This document shows, in pieces, positions 8,662 to 17,295 of a DNA stretch of 64,000 nucleotides. Numbering within the stretch: position 1 is the stretch's first letter; each line of letters opens with the position of its first letter. The notes beneath the pieces were generated by a model, which worked only from the letters and a program-made list of their open reading frames with translations, was not told the DNA's origin and did not search any database. The stretch covers positions 1-64,000 of the forward strand of contig NZ_ALAP01000046.1 in the NCBI RefSeq assembly GCF_000280905.1, written 5' to 3'. Both the position numbers and the translations under genes were made by a program. This DNA is from Streptomyces sp. AA1529 (GTDB taxonomy: Bacteria; Actinomycetota; Actinomycetes; Streptomycetales; Streptomycetaceae).

Positions 8662-10113
8662 ATGAGCGCATCAGGTTCGTCAGAGTCCATGGAGCCCCGG
8701 GCAGGAGTGCGGCATCCCGCGGAACCGTGGCGGATCAAAAGCATCGAGCCGCTTCGTCTGACAAGTCCCGAGGAGCGCACTGCAGCTCTGGTGACGGCGG
8801 GCTACAACGTGGGGCTGCTGCCGGCCGAGTTGGTGTACATCGACCTCTATACCGACTCGGGGACCAGCGCGATGTCGGACCGGCAGTGGGCGGCGGTGAT
8901 GCTCGGCGACGAATCATATGCGGGCTCACGGAGTTTCTACCGCTTCGAGGCGGCGGTGCACGACTACTACGGCTACGAGGAGGTCATCCCCACGCACCAG
9001 GGGCGGGCGGCGGAGCACATCCTCTCGCGCTGTCTGATCCGGCCGGGACATCACATCCCGGGGAACATGTACTTCACCACCACGCGCGAGCATCAGGAGC
9101 TCAACGGCGGGATCTTCCACGACGTCATCGTGGACGAGGCCCATGACCCGGCAGCGGACCTGCCGTTCAAGGGAAACGTCGATGTCGCCAAGCTGCAGCA
9201 GCTCATCGACAAGGTCGGGGCCGAGCAGATCCCCTATGTCTCCCTGGCCGCGACGGTCAACATGGCCGGTGGCCAGCCCATCAGCCTGGCCAATCTCGCC
9301 GAGGTCCGCGAGCTGACGCACCGGCACGGCATCCCGGTGATCCTGGACGCCGCCCGCGCGGTGGAAAACGCCTGGTTCATCAAGCAGCGCGAACCCGGCT
9401 GCGGCGGACGGACGGTGGCCGAGATCCTGCGGTCGATCTGCGCGCTGACCGATGGCGCCACGATGTCGGCGAAGAAGGACAGTTTCGCCAACATCGGAGG
9501 TTGGCTCGCCGTACGCGACCCCCGCCTCGCCGAGAAGGCACGCAACCTGGTCGTCGTCTACGAGGGCCTGCACACCTACGGCGGGATGGCGGGCCGTGAT
9601 CTGGAGGCCCTGGCGCAGGGGATCGAGGAGTCGGTACAGGAAGACAGCATCCGCACGCGCGTTGAGCAGGTGGCCTACCTGGCGGACCGCATATCGGGAG
9701 CCGGGGTGCCGATCGTGCAGCCGGTCGGCGGGCACGCGGTGTGTCTGAACGCGACCGACTTCCTGTCGTGTGTGCCGCGCGAGCAGTTCCCCGCCCAGAC
9801 GTTGACCTGCGCGCTCTATCTTGACGCCGGGGTCCGCTCCACCGAGCGGGGCGCGGTGTCGGCCGGCCGCGATCCGGTCACCGGCGAGAACCGGTACCCG
9901 CCACTGGAACTGGTCCGGCTCACCATTCCGCGCCGTGCCTACACGCAAGGCCACATGGATGTGGTGGCCGACAGCGTGATCCGGCTGTACGAGAGGCGCG
10001 AGACGCTGCGCTCGGGAGTGGAGTTCACCCACGAGCCATCGACCCTGCGGTTCTTCCAATCCCGGTTCCAGCCGCTGTCGGAAGAGCCGCTGTTCGGCCC
10101 GGTCACCCGGTAG
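8662..10113 (+). CDS. Tyrosine phenol-lyase-like PLP enzyme (beta-eliminating lyase)
   Basis: A 483-residue protein close to full-length tyrosine phenol-lyase/tryptophanase, preceded by about 20 extra N-terminal residues. The family blocks YIDLYTDSGTSAMSDRQWA, THQGRAAEH and SLAATVNMAGGQP are present, as is the PLP-lysine motif SAKKDSFANIGG (probably Lys272). Residues that separate the two enzymes favour phenol-lyase: Thr139 (Asp in tryptophanase), Arg396 in RSTERG (Arg381 of Citrobacter TPL) and Phe in LRFF near 464-465. Known chemistry is reversible tyrosine = phenol + pyruvate + ammonia. First gene of cluster A, so it may make or remove a phenol or substituted tyrosine for the NRPS-like enzyme. 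A later ATG at 8689 is a possible start. Confidence 0.85.
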   Translation: MSASGSSESMEPRAGVRHPAEPWRIKSIEPLRLTSPEERTAALVTAGYNVGLLPAELVYIDLYTDSGTSAMSDRQWAAVMLGDESYAGSRSFYRFEAAVHDYYGYEEVIPTHQGRAAEHILSRCLIRPGHHIPGNMYFTTTREHQELNGGIFHDVIVDEAHDPAADLPFKGNVDVAKLQQLIDKVGAEQIPYVSLAATVNMAGGQPISLANLAEVRELTHRHGIPVILDAARAVENAWFIKQREPGCGGRTVAEILRSICALTDGATMSAKKDSFANIGGWLAVRDPRLAEKARNLVVVYEGLHTYGGMAGRDLEALAQGIEESVQEDSIRTRVEQVAYLADRISGAGVPIVQPVGGHAVCLNATDFLSCVPREQFPAQTLTCALYLDAGVRSTERGAVSAGRDPVTGENRYPPLELVRLTIPRRAYTQGHMDVVADSVIRLYERRETLRSGVEFTHEPSTLRFFQSRFQPLSEEPLFGPVTR

Positions 10114-10202
10114 GAACGGAACCTTGCGGCCCCCATCGAGATCACGTATTTCCCCTCCAGCCTGCCGCGGCGGTAGGCAAACGGCCTGTGAAGGAGTGCA
10201 CC

Positions 10203-11246
10203 ATGCCTGAACTGTCCCCCCTCGCCCCATCGCTGCCGCCCACGGAACTGATGCAGCTCGCCACGGGGTTCTGGAGTTTCAAGACCTACGCGGGCGCCAT
10301 CGAGATCGGGCTGTTCGACCTGTTGGCCGACGGGCGTGCATTGACGGTGGAGGAGGTGTCGGCCGAGCTGGAGATCGCTCACCGTCCGGCCGACCTGCTC
10401 CTGGCCGGCTGCGCTTCGCTGGGCCTGCTGGACAAGTCCGGTGCCCGATACCGCAATTCAGTGCTGGCGGAGGAGTTCCTGGTCGAGGGACGGCCGTACT
10501 ACTTCGGCGGGTTCGTCCGCTACCTGGACTCCCGGGAGTACCCGGCATGGCAGCATATTGTCGAAGCCCTGCGCACCAACCGCCCCACCACCTGGACGCC
10601 GGGTACGCAGGATTCCCTTTTCGACACCGAGGACCCCGAGACTCTGCAGTTGTTCTGGGACTGCATGTTTTCCGTCTCCGTCCTCACGGCGCGGACGCTG
10701 GCTGGGATCTACGACTTCACCCGGCACACACGGCTGCTGGACGTCGGCGGCGGAGCCGGGGCGTTCCCGATCGAACTGTGCCGCCGTTTCGACCATCTGT
10801 CGGCCACCGTCTTCGAGCTGCCCCATGTGTGCGACCTGGCACGCACGAAGGTCACCGAGGCCCTGCTGAACGGCAGGGTCAATGCGGTGGCCGGCGACTT
10901 CAACCGCGACCCCGTCCTGCCGGGCGGCTACGACGTCATCATCCTGAGCATGATCCTGCACGACTGGGACGAGGAGAGCGGACGAGCACTGCTGCGCAAG
11001 TGCCGGGCCACCCTTCCCGCCAACGGCGCGGTACTGATCTGCGAGTTGCTGCTCAACGACGAGCGCACCGGCCCTCCGGCCGCGGCCCTGATGGGAATGA
11101 ACATGCTCGTGGAGACCGAAGGCGGCAAGAACTACTCCGCCGCGGAGTACAGCCGCTGGCTGCTGGACGCGGGCTTCGCCCGGGTCGAGGTTCTGCCCGT
11201 CGAGGCGGTCGGCGCCAACGGCGTGGTCGTCGGCCACGTCAGCTAA
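10203..11246 (+). CDS. SAM-dependent O-methyltransferase (acetylserotonin-OMT type), OMT1
   Basis: Start at ATG 10203, 7 nt after GAAGGAG; the longer frame begins inside this ribosome-binding site. The 347-residue enzyme has an N-terminal winged-helix dimerisation domain (about 15-110) and a C-terminal methyltransferase domain with the SAM motif LLDVGGGAGAFP (about 180) and the catalytic-base motif ILHDWDEE. The His of LHDW is present, as in active plant-type and polyketide O-methyltransferases. It likely methylates a hydroxyl of the cluster A product. It lies 90 bp after the lyase gene and 58 bp before the P450-A-PCP gene, in one probable operon. Confidence 0.88.
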   Translation: MPELSPLAPSLPPTELMQLATGFWSFKTYAGAIEIGLFDLLADGRALTVEEVSAELEIAHRPADLLLAGCASLGLLDKSGARYRNSVLAEEFLVEGRPYYFGGFVRYLDSREYPAWQHIVEALRTNRPTTWTPGTQDSLFDTEDPETLQLFWDCMFSVSVLTARTLAGIYDFTRHTRLLDVGGGAGAFPIELCRRFDHLSATVFELPHVCDLARTKVTEALLNGRVNAVAGDFNRDPVLPGGYDVIILSMILHDWDEESGRALLRKCRATLPANGAVLICELLLNDERTGPPAAALMGMNMLVETEGGKNYSAAEYSRWLLDAGFARVEVLPVEAVGANGVVVGHVS

Positions 11247-11304
11247 CCAGACGCACACGCAGCCCACTGCCCAGCGCCGGCGCCCTTGCCGATTTGGAGG
11301 AGCC

Positions 11305-14300
11305 ATGCACCTGCCTGAGCGCCCAGCCGGATACGACCGTGCCCGGCACGGAGTGCACCTGCTCAGGTCGCCCGAAGTGATCGCAGATCCGTCGGTCTAC
11401 ATCGACGCGATCGCCGAGCTCGGCCCGCTGTTCTACGACGAAGTCGGCTCGGTCTGGGTGTGCTCCGGCTATGCCCAGGCGGTCGAGATCCTGCGCGATC
11501 ACAGCCGCTTCTCCTCCGTACGCGAGTACGACCATGCCGCACTGCGCGAGCGGGGCCTGCACACCTCCGCCGCTCTGAGCGCGATGGTGCACGAGCAGAT
11601 GCTCTTCCTGGACCCACCGCAGCACAGCGCCGTCCGCTCGACGCTTGCCGGACAGTTCTCCGGCAAGCGGATAAAGAGCCGTGAAAGTGACCTGCGGGCG
11701 ATCGCCGACCGCGCCCTTGAGGGTTTACCCGCCGAGGGCGTGCTGGACCTGGTCGACGACTTCGCCGCGAAGCTCCCCGCCACTCTGGTGGCCTATCTGC
11801 TCGGCATGCCGGGACGAGAGGATGACCTGACCCGGTGGGCCGAAGCCTATGAACGGCTGCTGGGCAACCTGTCCGCCCTGCAGGCGCCCTCAGACCCTCA
11901 GGTGGAGCGGGACCTGACCGAGGCTCTCTCCGTGCTCCAGCAGGAGGCACAAGACCGCTTGCGCGCCCCCGGCACGGATGTGATCAGCTCTCTGACAACC
12001 CCCCTGGCCGACCGGACGCCGAGCGAAGAAGAGCTGTTCGCCATCGCCGCGAACTGCATCGTCCTCGTCGGCGGCGGCTACCAGACCCTGCCCCACCTCG
12101 TCACCTCGGCCCTGCTGGCCCTGCACGACGACCCGGCCTGCCAGCAGAAGCTGCGCGCACAGCCCGAGAGGATCCCGTCGGCCGTCACCGAGATCATGCG
12201 GCTCAACGGATCGAGTCAGTACGTCGCGCGCCGGGCCACCGCTGACGTAACGATCCACGGGACGCGGATCGCGACGGGCGACAACGTCCTGGTCCACCTG
12301 GCCGCCGCCAACCTGGATCCCCAGACCTTCACCGCGCCCGGGACGCTGGATCTGGACCGGAGTGCCCCCAAGCACCTCGGCTTCGGCACCGGGCGTCACG
12401 CCTGTCCGGGCGCGGGCTATGCCGAACGGTTGGCCGGCTTCGCCATTGAAGGTTTTCTGACCAAGTACCCGGCCTACGCCCCGGAGCCCGGGCCGGACGC
12501 GCTGTCCTGGGGCCTGCACGGCAACACCCGTTGCCTCGACCACGCACACATCCGTGTCCCCGCGGCCGCACCGGCCAGTGCCGCCGACCCGGCGGCTGAG
12601 GTCAACACCGCCGACCACGCAGTCGACGAGCATGCCCGCCTCGATGGCTGTTCATCTTTGCGGCCGCCGAGCGACCCCCCGCCCGCCCACTGCTGGCACG
12701 AGGTCTTCGAGCAGCAGGCCCGGCTGACACCCGAGGTGCCGGCGGTGCAGGGGCCGCACGCTGCCGTCACGTACCGCGAACTCGACCAGCGGGCCAACGC
12801 CCTGGCCCACCGGCTGCGCCACCTGGGCGCGCAGCCGGGCGCCGTGGTCGCCGTGGTGATGGAGCGATCGGTCGAATTCGCCCTCGCTGTGCTGGCCGTC
12901 GCCAAATCCGGCGCCGCATTCCTGCTCGCGGACATAACCTGCCCCCACGAGCGTCTGCGGACCATGCTCACCGACGCCGACGCGTGCCTGGCCATCAGCG
13001 ACGGCACTGTGCCCGCTTCGATCTTTCCTGCCCCCGTGATCAGCACCGACGCGCCCGATCCCCGGCCGGACGCCCCACTGACGGGCGTCTCGGCGGGCGA
13101 CAGCGCCTACGTCGTCTTCACCAGCGGCACCACCGGCGCCCCGAAGGGCATCGGGATCAGCTACGAGGCCACGGTAAACCTCTCCCTCGCCCAGCGTGAG
13201 ATCTTCAAGCTGTGCCCCGGTGATCGGGTCCTGCAGTTCTTGTCCCCGAACTTCGACGGCTGCTTCGCCGACCTCACGCTCGCCCTCCTGTCGGGCGCCA
13301 CCCTGATCGTCGCTCCGGCCGATCAGCTCACCGTCGGACCACCGCTGGTCAGGTTGCTCACATCCCAGAAGGTCACCACGGTGATCCTCACTCCTTCCGT
13401 CTGGTCGGCACTTCCCGATCAGCCCCTGCCCGACCTGCGCATCGCAGCGGCCGCGGGTGAGCGGCTGCCGGCGGCGTGGGTGCGGCGCTGGGCGGCTCCG
13501 GGGCGGCGCCTGCTCAACCTGTACGGCCCGGCCGAGACCGCCGTCCTGGCGACCTGGCACGAATGCACCCCGGGTGAGGAGCGGCCGCCCATCGGCCGCC
13601 CCGTGGCCAACAAGCAAGTGCACCTCCTGGACGAGGCCCTGCAGCGCGTCGCGCCCGGTCAGGAAGGGGAACTGTGGCTCGGGGGCGTCGGTGTGGGCCG
13701 GTACCTCAACCAGCCGGATCTGATGGAAGAACGCTTCATCCGCGACCCGCACACGACCACCGGGCCGTCCAGCCTGCTCTACCGCACCGGTGACATCTGC
13801 CGCCAGCGCCCGGACGGCGCACTCGACTACGTCGGCCGGCGAGACCGCCAGGTCAAGATCCGAGGCCAGCGCCTCGAACTCGACGAGGTCGAACGCGTCC
13901 TGGAATCCGCCCCCGGCGTTGCCGACTGCCACGTGCACGAGAACGACGGCCGCCTCCATGCCCTGGTCGTGCCCACGGGCACGGACCTCGATGAAGAATC
14001 GGTCCGCACCCACCTGGCCGGTCACCTGCACAGCGCCATGCGGCCCCACACGCTCACCGCCGTCGCCGAACTCCCGCGCACGCAGAACGACAAGGCCGAC
14101 CACTCCACCACGGCTTCTGCCGGATCCGCCTCCCACCACAGCGCCACTGCCGCGCCCCACAGGCGGCACTCCCGTCTGACCTGGCAAGTCGCCCAGCACT
14201 TCGCCCAGTCCCTGGACATCCCCCTGCGTCAGGTCCAGGCCGACTCCGACTTCTTCACCAGCGGCGGCGACTCCCTCACCCTGGCGGCCTTCCTCCAGCG

Positions 14301-14406
14301 CCTGGAATCCCTGACCGATGCCCCCGTGGACACCAGCGCGCTGATCAACGCCCCCACCCCCGAACAGATCGCCTCTCTCCTGCTCGCTGAGGGGACACCC
14401 GCATGA
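11305..14406 (+). CDS. Fused cytochrome P450 - adenylation - carrier protein (P450-A-PCP)
   Basis: A 1033-residue fusion with a strong GGAGGAG before its ATG. Residues about 1-420 are a complete P450: EIMR (ExxR, 296-299) and haem loop FGTGRHACPG with Cys367. The I-helix reads GGYQT at 257-261, with Gln where a Glu or Asp is usual. After an Ala/Asp linker, about 455-930 is an NRPS adenylation domain (FTSGTTGAPKG, YGPAE, RTGD, the A10 Lys). A PCP follows with GGDSL, Ser990 taking phosphopantetheine. It should load an amino acid and oxidise it on the same chain. Hand-aligned pocket residues are D-G-A-S-A-A-L-V-L. A TTA codon at 11725-11727 suggests bldA control. Confidence 0.92.
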   Translation: MHLPERPAGYDRARHGVHLLRSPEVIADPSVYIDAIAELGPLFYDEVGSVWVCSGYAQAVEILRDHSRFSSVREYDHAALRERGLHTSAALSAMVHEQMLFLDPPQHSAVRSTLAGQFSGKRIKSRESDLRAIADRALEGLPAEGVLDLVDDFAAKLPATLVAYLLGMPGREDDLTRWAEAYERLLGNLSALQAPSDPQVERDLTEALSVLQQEAQDRLRAPGTDVISSLTTPLADRTPSEEELFAIAANCIVLVGGGYQTLPHLVTSALLALHDDPACQQKLRAQPERIPSAVTEIMRLNGSSQYVARRATADVTIHGTRIATGDNVLVHLAAANLDPQTFTAPGTLDLDRSAPKHLGFGTGRHACPGAGYAERLAGFAIEGFLTKYPAYAPEPGPDALSWGLHGNTRCLDHAHIRVPAAAPASAADPAAEVNTADHAVDEHARLDGCSSLRPPSDPPPAHCWHEVFEQQARLTPEVPAVQGPHAAVTYRELDQRANALAHRLRHLGAQPGAVVAVVMERSVEFALAVLAVAKSGAAFLLADITCPHERLRTMLTDADACLAISDGTVPASIFPAPVISTDAPDPRPDAPLTGVSAGDSAYVVFTSGTTGAPKGIGISYEATVNLSLAQREIFKLCPGDRVLQFLSPNFDGCFADLTLALLSGATLIVAPADQLTVGPPLVRLLTSQKVTTVILTPSVWSALPDQPLPDLRIAAAAGERLPAAWVRRWAAPGRRLLNLYGPAETAVLATWHECTPGEERPPIGRPVANKQVHLLDEALQRVAPGQEGELWLGGVGVGRYLNQPDLMEERFIRDPHTTTGPSSLLYRTGDICRQRPDGALDYVGRRDRQVKIRGQRLELDEVERVLESAPGVADCHVHENDGRLHALVVPTGTDLDEESVRTHLAGHLHSAMRPHTLTAVAELPRTQNDKADHSTTASAGSASHHSATAAPHRRHSRLTWQVAQHFAQSLDIPLRQVQADSDFFTSGGDSLTLAAFLQRLESLTDAPVDTSALINAPTPEQIASLLLAEGTPA

Positions 14407-15155
14407 TCCGGCCGGTCAGGCACACGAGAAGAGGCACGGGCCCCGACATGGTCCTGTTCGTCCACGGAACGATGGACCACAGCGGGAGCTTCCGCCGCAT
14501 CGCAGACCACCTTCCCGCCTGGAGCGTCGTCGGCTACGACCGCCGCGGCTGGGGGGCCTCCCGCGGGCTCGCGCCCCCTCAGCCCGCACTGGCCGACCAC
14601 GTCGATGACCTGATCACAGCACTCTCCACGCTGCCCAAACCCATCGTGGCCGGACACAGCTACGGCGCTCTGGTGGCGCTCACCGCGGCGTCGCAGCATC
14701 CCGAGCTGGTCAAAGCCGTCGTCGCCTTCGAACCCCCCCTGCCCTGGCTGCCCTGGTGGCCCACGACCGCCCCCTGGGAGCAGCTCATCGACGACGCGTC
14801 CCAAGAGGGCCCGGCCGCTACCGCCAAAGCTCTGCAGGAAGCCGTCCTGGGCCACGCCTCCGCAGGACAGAGCGAGGAGGAACTCACCGCGCTCGGCACC
14901 GCCCTGATCCGCGAGATGACAGACCCCACGATCAGCCAGCCCTCCTTCGACCCCGGCACGATGACCACGCCCGTCCTCACAGCCTCGGGAACCCGTTCAC
15001 TCCCCCACCACCAACAGACCGCACTCCACCTCTGCGACCTGATCCCTGCCGCACGCCACGAAGACATCGACGGCGCCGGCCACATCGCGCACGTGACCCA
15101 CCCCCGGCACTTCGCCGCGCTCGTGGAGCAGGCCATCGCCCCACCCAGCGGCTGA
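14403..15155 (+). CDS. Alpha/beta hydrolase, possible off-loading thioesterase
   Basis: The 250-residue protein shows the alpha/beta-hydrolase pattern: oxyanion region LFVHGTMDHSG, nucleophile elbow AGHSYGALVAL with Ser at about 84, and the late catalytic His in GAGHIAHVTHP. Its ATG overlaps the stop of the P450-A-PCP gene (ATGA), so the two are translationally coupled. Such coupling, and the nikkomycin precedent (A-PCP NikP1, P450 NikQ, thioesterase NikP2), suggest that it frees the modified amino acid from the carrier. Ester hydrolysis of a later intermediate is an alternative. Confidence 0.82.
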   Translation: MIRPVRHTRRGTGPDMVLFVHGTMDHSGSFRRIADHLPAWSVVGYDRRGWGASRGLAPPQPALADHVDDLITALSTLPKPIVAGHSYGALVALTAASQHPELVKAVVAFEPPLPWLPWWPTTAPWEQLIDDASQEGPAATAKALQEAVLGHASAGQSEEELTALGTALIREMTDPTISQPSFDPGTMTTPVLTASGTRSLPHHQQTALHLCDLIPAARHEDIDGAGHIAHVTHPRHFAALVEQAIAPPSG

Positions 15156-15179
15156 CACCGCACCACACAGGAGGACCTC

Positions 15180-16244
15180 ATGCTGCCGAGCACCCTGGAG
15201 AAGACCCTGTTCGGCGTGATCGCAACACCGGTCCTGCACCTGGCCGACCGTCACCATGTGTTCACCCACCTTGCGGCCAACGGGCCAAGCCTCGCGGATG
15301 ACATCGCCACGGAACTCGGCCTCGACGACGACACACTGGAGCGAATGCTGCTGGCTCTGACCGCGTTCGAGATAATCCAGCGCGCGCCCACCGGTCATTA
15401 CAGCCTCCCGGCGACCATGCGGCCCTTCCTCGACCCCGACGACGAGCAGTACATCGGCGGATTCATCAACCACCTCGTCGAAGAAACAGCGGGCAGGATG
15501 CCGCGGCTCGACTCCTATCTCCGCCACGGCAAGGATTCTGTGGACAGCCCCGGTTCCCAGCCGTTCGCTTCCCTCTACCGCAACGACGAGGCCACCCGCG
15601 CCTTCCTCAACGCCATGTGGGATCTCAGTTTCGCTCCCTCCAAGGAACTCGCCGCGCTCGCCGGGCTGGCAGACACCGTCCACCTGGTCGACGTCGGCGG
15701 CGCCAGCGGCCCGTTCGCGGTCGCGGCGCTGCACACCTCACCCGCGCTCCGAGCAACAGTGTTCGATCTCCCCCAGGTCCAGCCCTACCTCGAAGAAACC
15801 CGCACCGCCTACGATCTCGGTGACCGACTCACCTTCAAACCGGGCGACTTCTTCACCGACGACTTCCCCGAAGGTGACTGCATCGCCTTCGGCTACATCC
15901 TGTCGGACTGGCCCGACCAAGACTGCCTCCAGCTGCTGCGCAAGGCACACCGTGGCTGTCCAGAGCACGGACGGGTGCTCGTGATGGACAGACTCTTCGA
16001 CAACTCCCGCCAGGGGCCCCTCGCCACGTCGGCAATGAACCTCACCATGCATCTGGAAACCCAGGGACGACACCGCACAGCCGATGAATTCACCGCACTC
16101 CTCAGAGAGGCGGGATTCCCCCACAGCGAGACGCACCGCTCCAGTGGCGACAAACATGTACTCATCGGATACAAGTCCGATCCTGGACGGATGCGTACAA
16201 CAAATGGTGGAACTGCCGATCATGGAGTGACACCGGATGACTGA
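15180..16244 (+). CDS. SAM-dependent O-methyltransferase-like protein lacking the usual His, OMT2
   Basis: A 354-residue relative of OMT1 with an AGGAGG 8 nt before the ATG. The N-terminal dimerisation domain and the SAM-binding motif LVDVGGASGPFA are intact, as is the later acidic loop. Where OMT1 has LHDW, this protein reads ILSDWPDQ: the catalytic His is Ser. Related Streptomyces enzymes without this His (DnrK, RdmB) methylate by proximity or do other chemistry, so its reaction is open. The last 20 or so residues (from about GRMRTTNG) overlap the start of the IS256 remnant and may be foreign, so the native C-terminus may be lost or altered. Confidence 0.82.
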   Translation: MLPSTLEKTLFGVIATPVLHLADRHHVFTHLAANGPSLADDIATELGLDDDTLERMLLALTAFEIIQRAPTGHYSLPATMRPFLDPDDEQYIGGFINHLVEETAGRMPRLDSYLRHGKDSVDSPGSQPFASLYRNDEATRAFLNAMWDLSFAPSKELAALAGLADTVHLVDVGGASGPFAVAALHTSPALRATVFDLPQVQPYLEETRTAYDLGDRLTFKPGDFFTDDFPEGDCIAFGYILSDWPDQDCLQLLRKAHRGCPEHGRVLVMDRLFDNSRQGPLATSAMNLTMHLETQGRHRTADEFTALLREAGFPHSETHRSSGDKHVLIGYKSDPGRMRTTNGGTADHGVTPDD

Positions 16245-17036
16245 TGTTGTGAACGGGGCCGACGCCGCTGAGGAGCCCGTGGAGCCGTCGAAGGCGGCGG
16301 CCGGGACTGATGCGGTGGATGACCAGCTGGTCGGGATGCTGGTCGACCGGGCCCGCGCCGAGGGGCTGCAGCTGACCGGTGAGGGCGGGCTGCAGCAGCT
16401 GACCAAACGGGTCCTGGAGTCCGCACTCGACAGTGGGATGAGCGACCACCTCGGCTACGACAAGCACGACGCGGCCGGGAGGAACGGCGGCAACTCCCGC
16501 AACGGGCGCCGGGCGAAGACGGTGACCACCGACGCTGGTCCCTTCAAGGTCAACGTGCCCCGCGTTGTCGAGGGCAGCTTCGAGCCGGCCATTGTCCGCA
16601 AGCGGCGGCGTCGTCTGTCCAGGGTGGAAGAGATGGTCCTGTCGCTGTCGGCGAAGGGCCTCACCCACGGTGGAATATCCGCGCACCCGGCCGAAGGCCA
16701 CGGGGCCAGTGCGTCCGAGCAGACGATCTCGACCGTCACCGCCTCGGTGATCGAGGACATGCCGGATGGCAAAACCGTCCGCTCGACCGGGTCTGTCCGG
16801 TGGTCTTCATCGACGCCATCCACGTGAGGATCCGCGACGGTCAGGTCGCCAACCGGCCAATCCACCTCGCCATGGCCGCCCACGCCTGCCTGACCGTCCT
16901 GCGGGCCCGCCAACTGGATGCCGGGAAAGCAGAGACGGATTCTCTGCCACTCATCCACCTCAGTCTCGCCGAGATGCGACGGCTGATCACCCGACTCGAC
17001 CACCGCCGCAAGGCCATCGAGCACCGCAGGTCTTGA
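16237..17036 (+). mobile_element. Chimeric transposase remnant: IS256-type head joined to IS701-type tail
   Basis: From ATG 16237 the frame encodes an IS256-family N-terminus (GMSDHLGYDKHDAAGRNGGN, then the PRVVEGSFEP region) to about 16800. The sense then slips one frame to VVFIDAIHVRIRDGQVANRP, still IS256-like and holding the first catalytic Asp. At about 16870 it changes to ACLTVLRARQLDAGKAETD and LIHLSLAEMRRLITRL, which looks like the C-terminus of an IS701-group transposase. Neither element is complete and two catalytic acidic residues of IS256 are missing. It is a scar of at least two insertions at the end of cluster A. Confidence 0.65.
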
Positions 17037-17045
17037 GCATTGCTC

Positions 17046-17295
17046 GACGACCGTCCCCGAACGCGACATCGCGTATGTAGTAGCGCCACGCGTTACGCCT
17101 CTGGATCTTCGCAGCACTCAGCACCACCACAGCACACATCAGCTCCGCCCCGCGAAAGAACACGATCCCGCCCGGCGGGAGAGAGGTCACCGGAACCCCA
17201 CGCCCGATCTCGTACGGCGGGCCGTCCACGGCGATCCCGCGCCCACCCCGGCGGACACCGCCAGGGTCATGTAAATGCTGCGCGCCCACCACCAC
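17046..17295 (-). pseudogene. N-terminal fragment of a MobF-like conjugative relaxase
   Basis: The minus-strand frame contains GIAVDGPPYEIGRGVPVTSL, PPGGIVFFRGAELM, VVVLSAAKIQRRNAWRYYIR and DVAFGDGRR. I associate the AWRYYIRxVAFGDGRRP pattern with the N-terminus of Streptomyces MobF relaxases. The reading then degenerates and the catalytic Tyr and His region is absent. With the IS scraps beside it, this points to a lost integrative or conjugative element next to cluster A. The assignment is from memory, not from a search. Confidence 0.4.

Noticed and set aside
11305..14406. Naming the amino acid loaded by the P450-A-PCP enzyme
   Set aside because: The hand-aligned pocket (D-G-A-S-A-A-L-V-L) does not match a specificity I know with confidence; Asp235 only supports an alpha-amino acid.
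16987..17036. Reading the relaxase-like frame through to 16987 as one gene with the IS tail
   Set aside because: The relaxase sense ends near 17046; the rest overlaps the IS701-type tail on the other strand.
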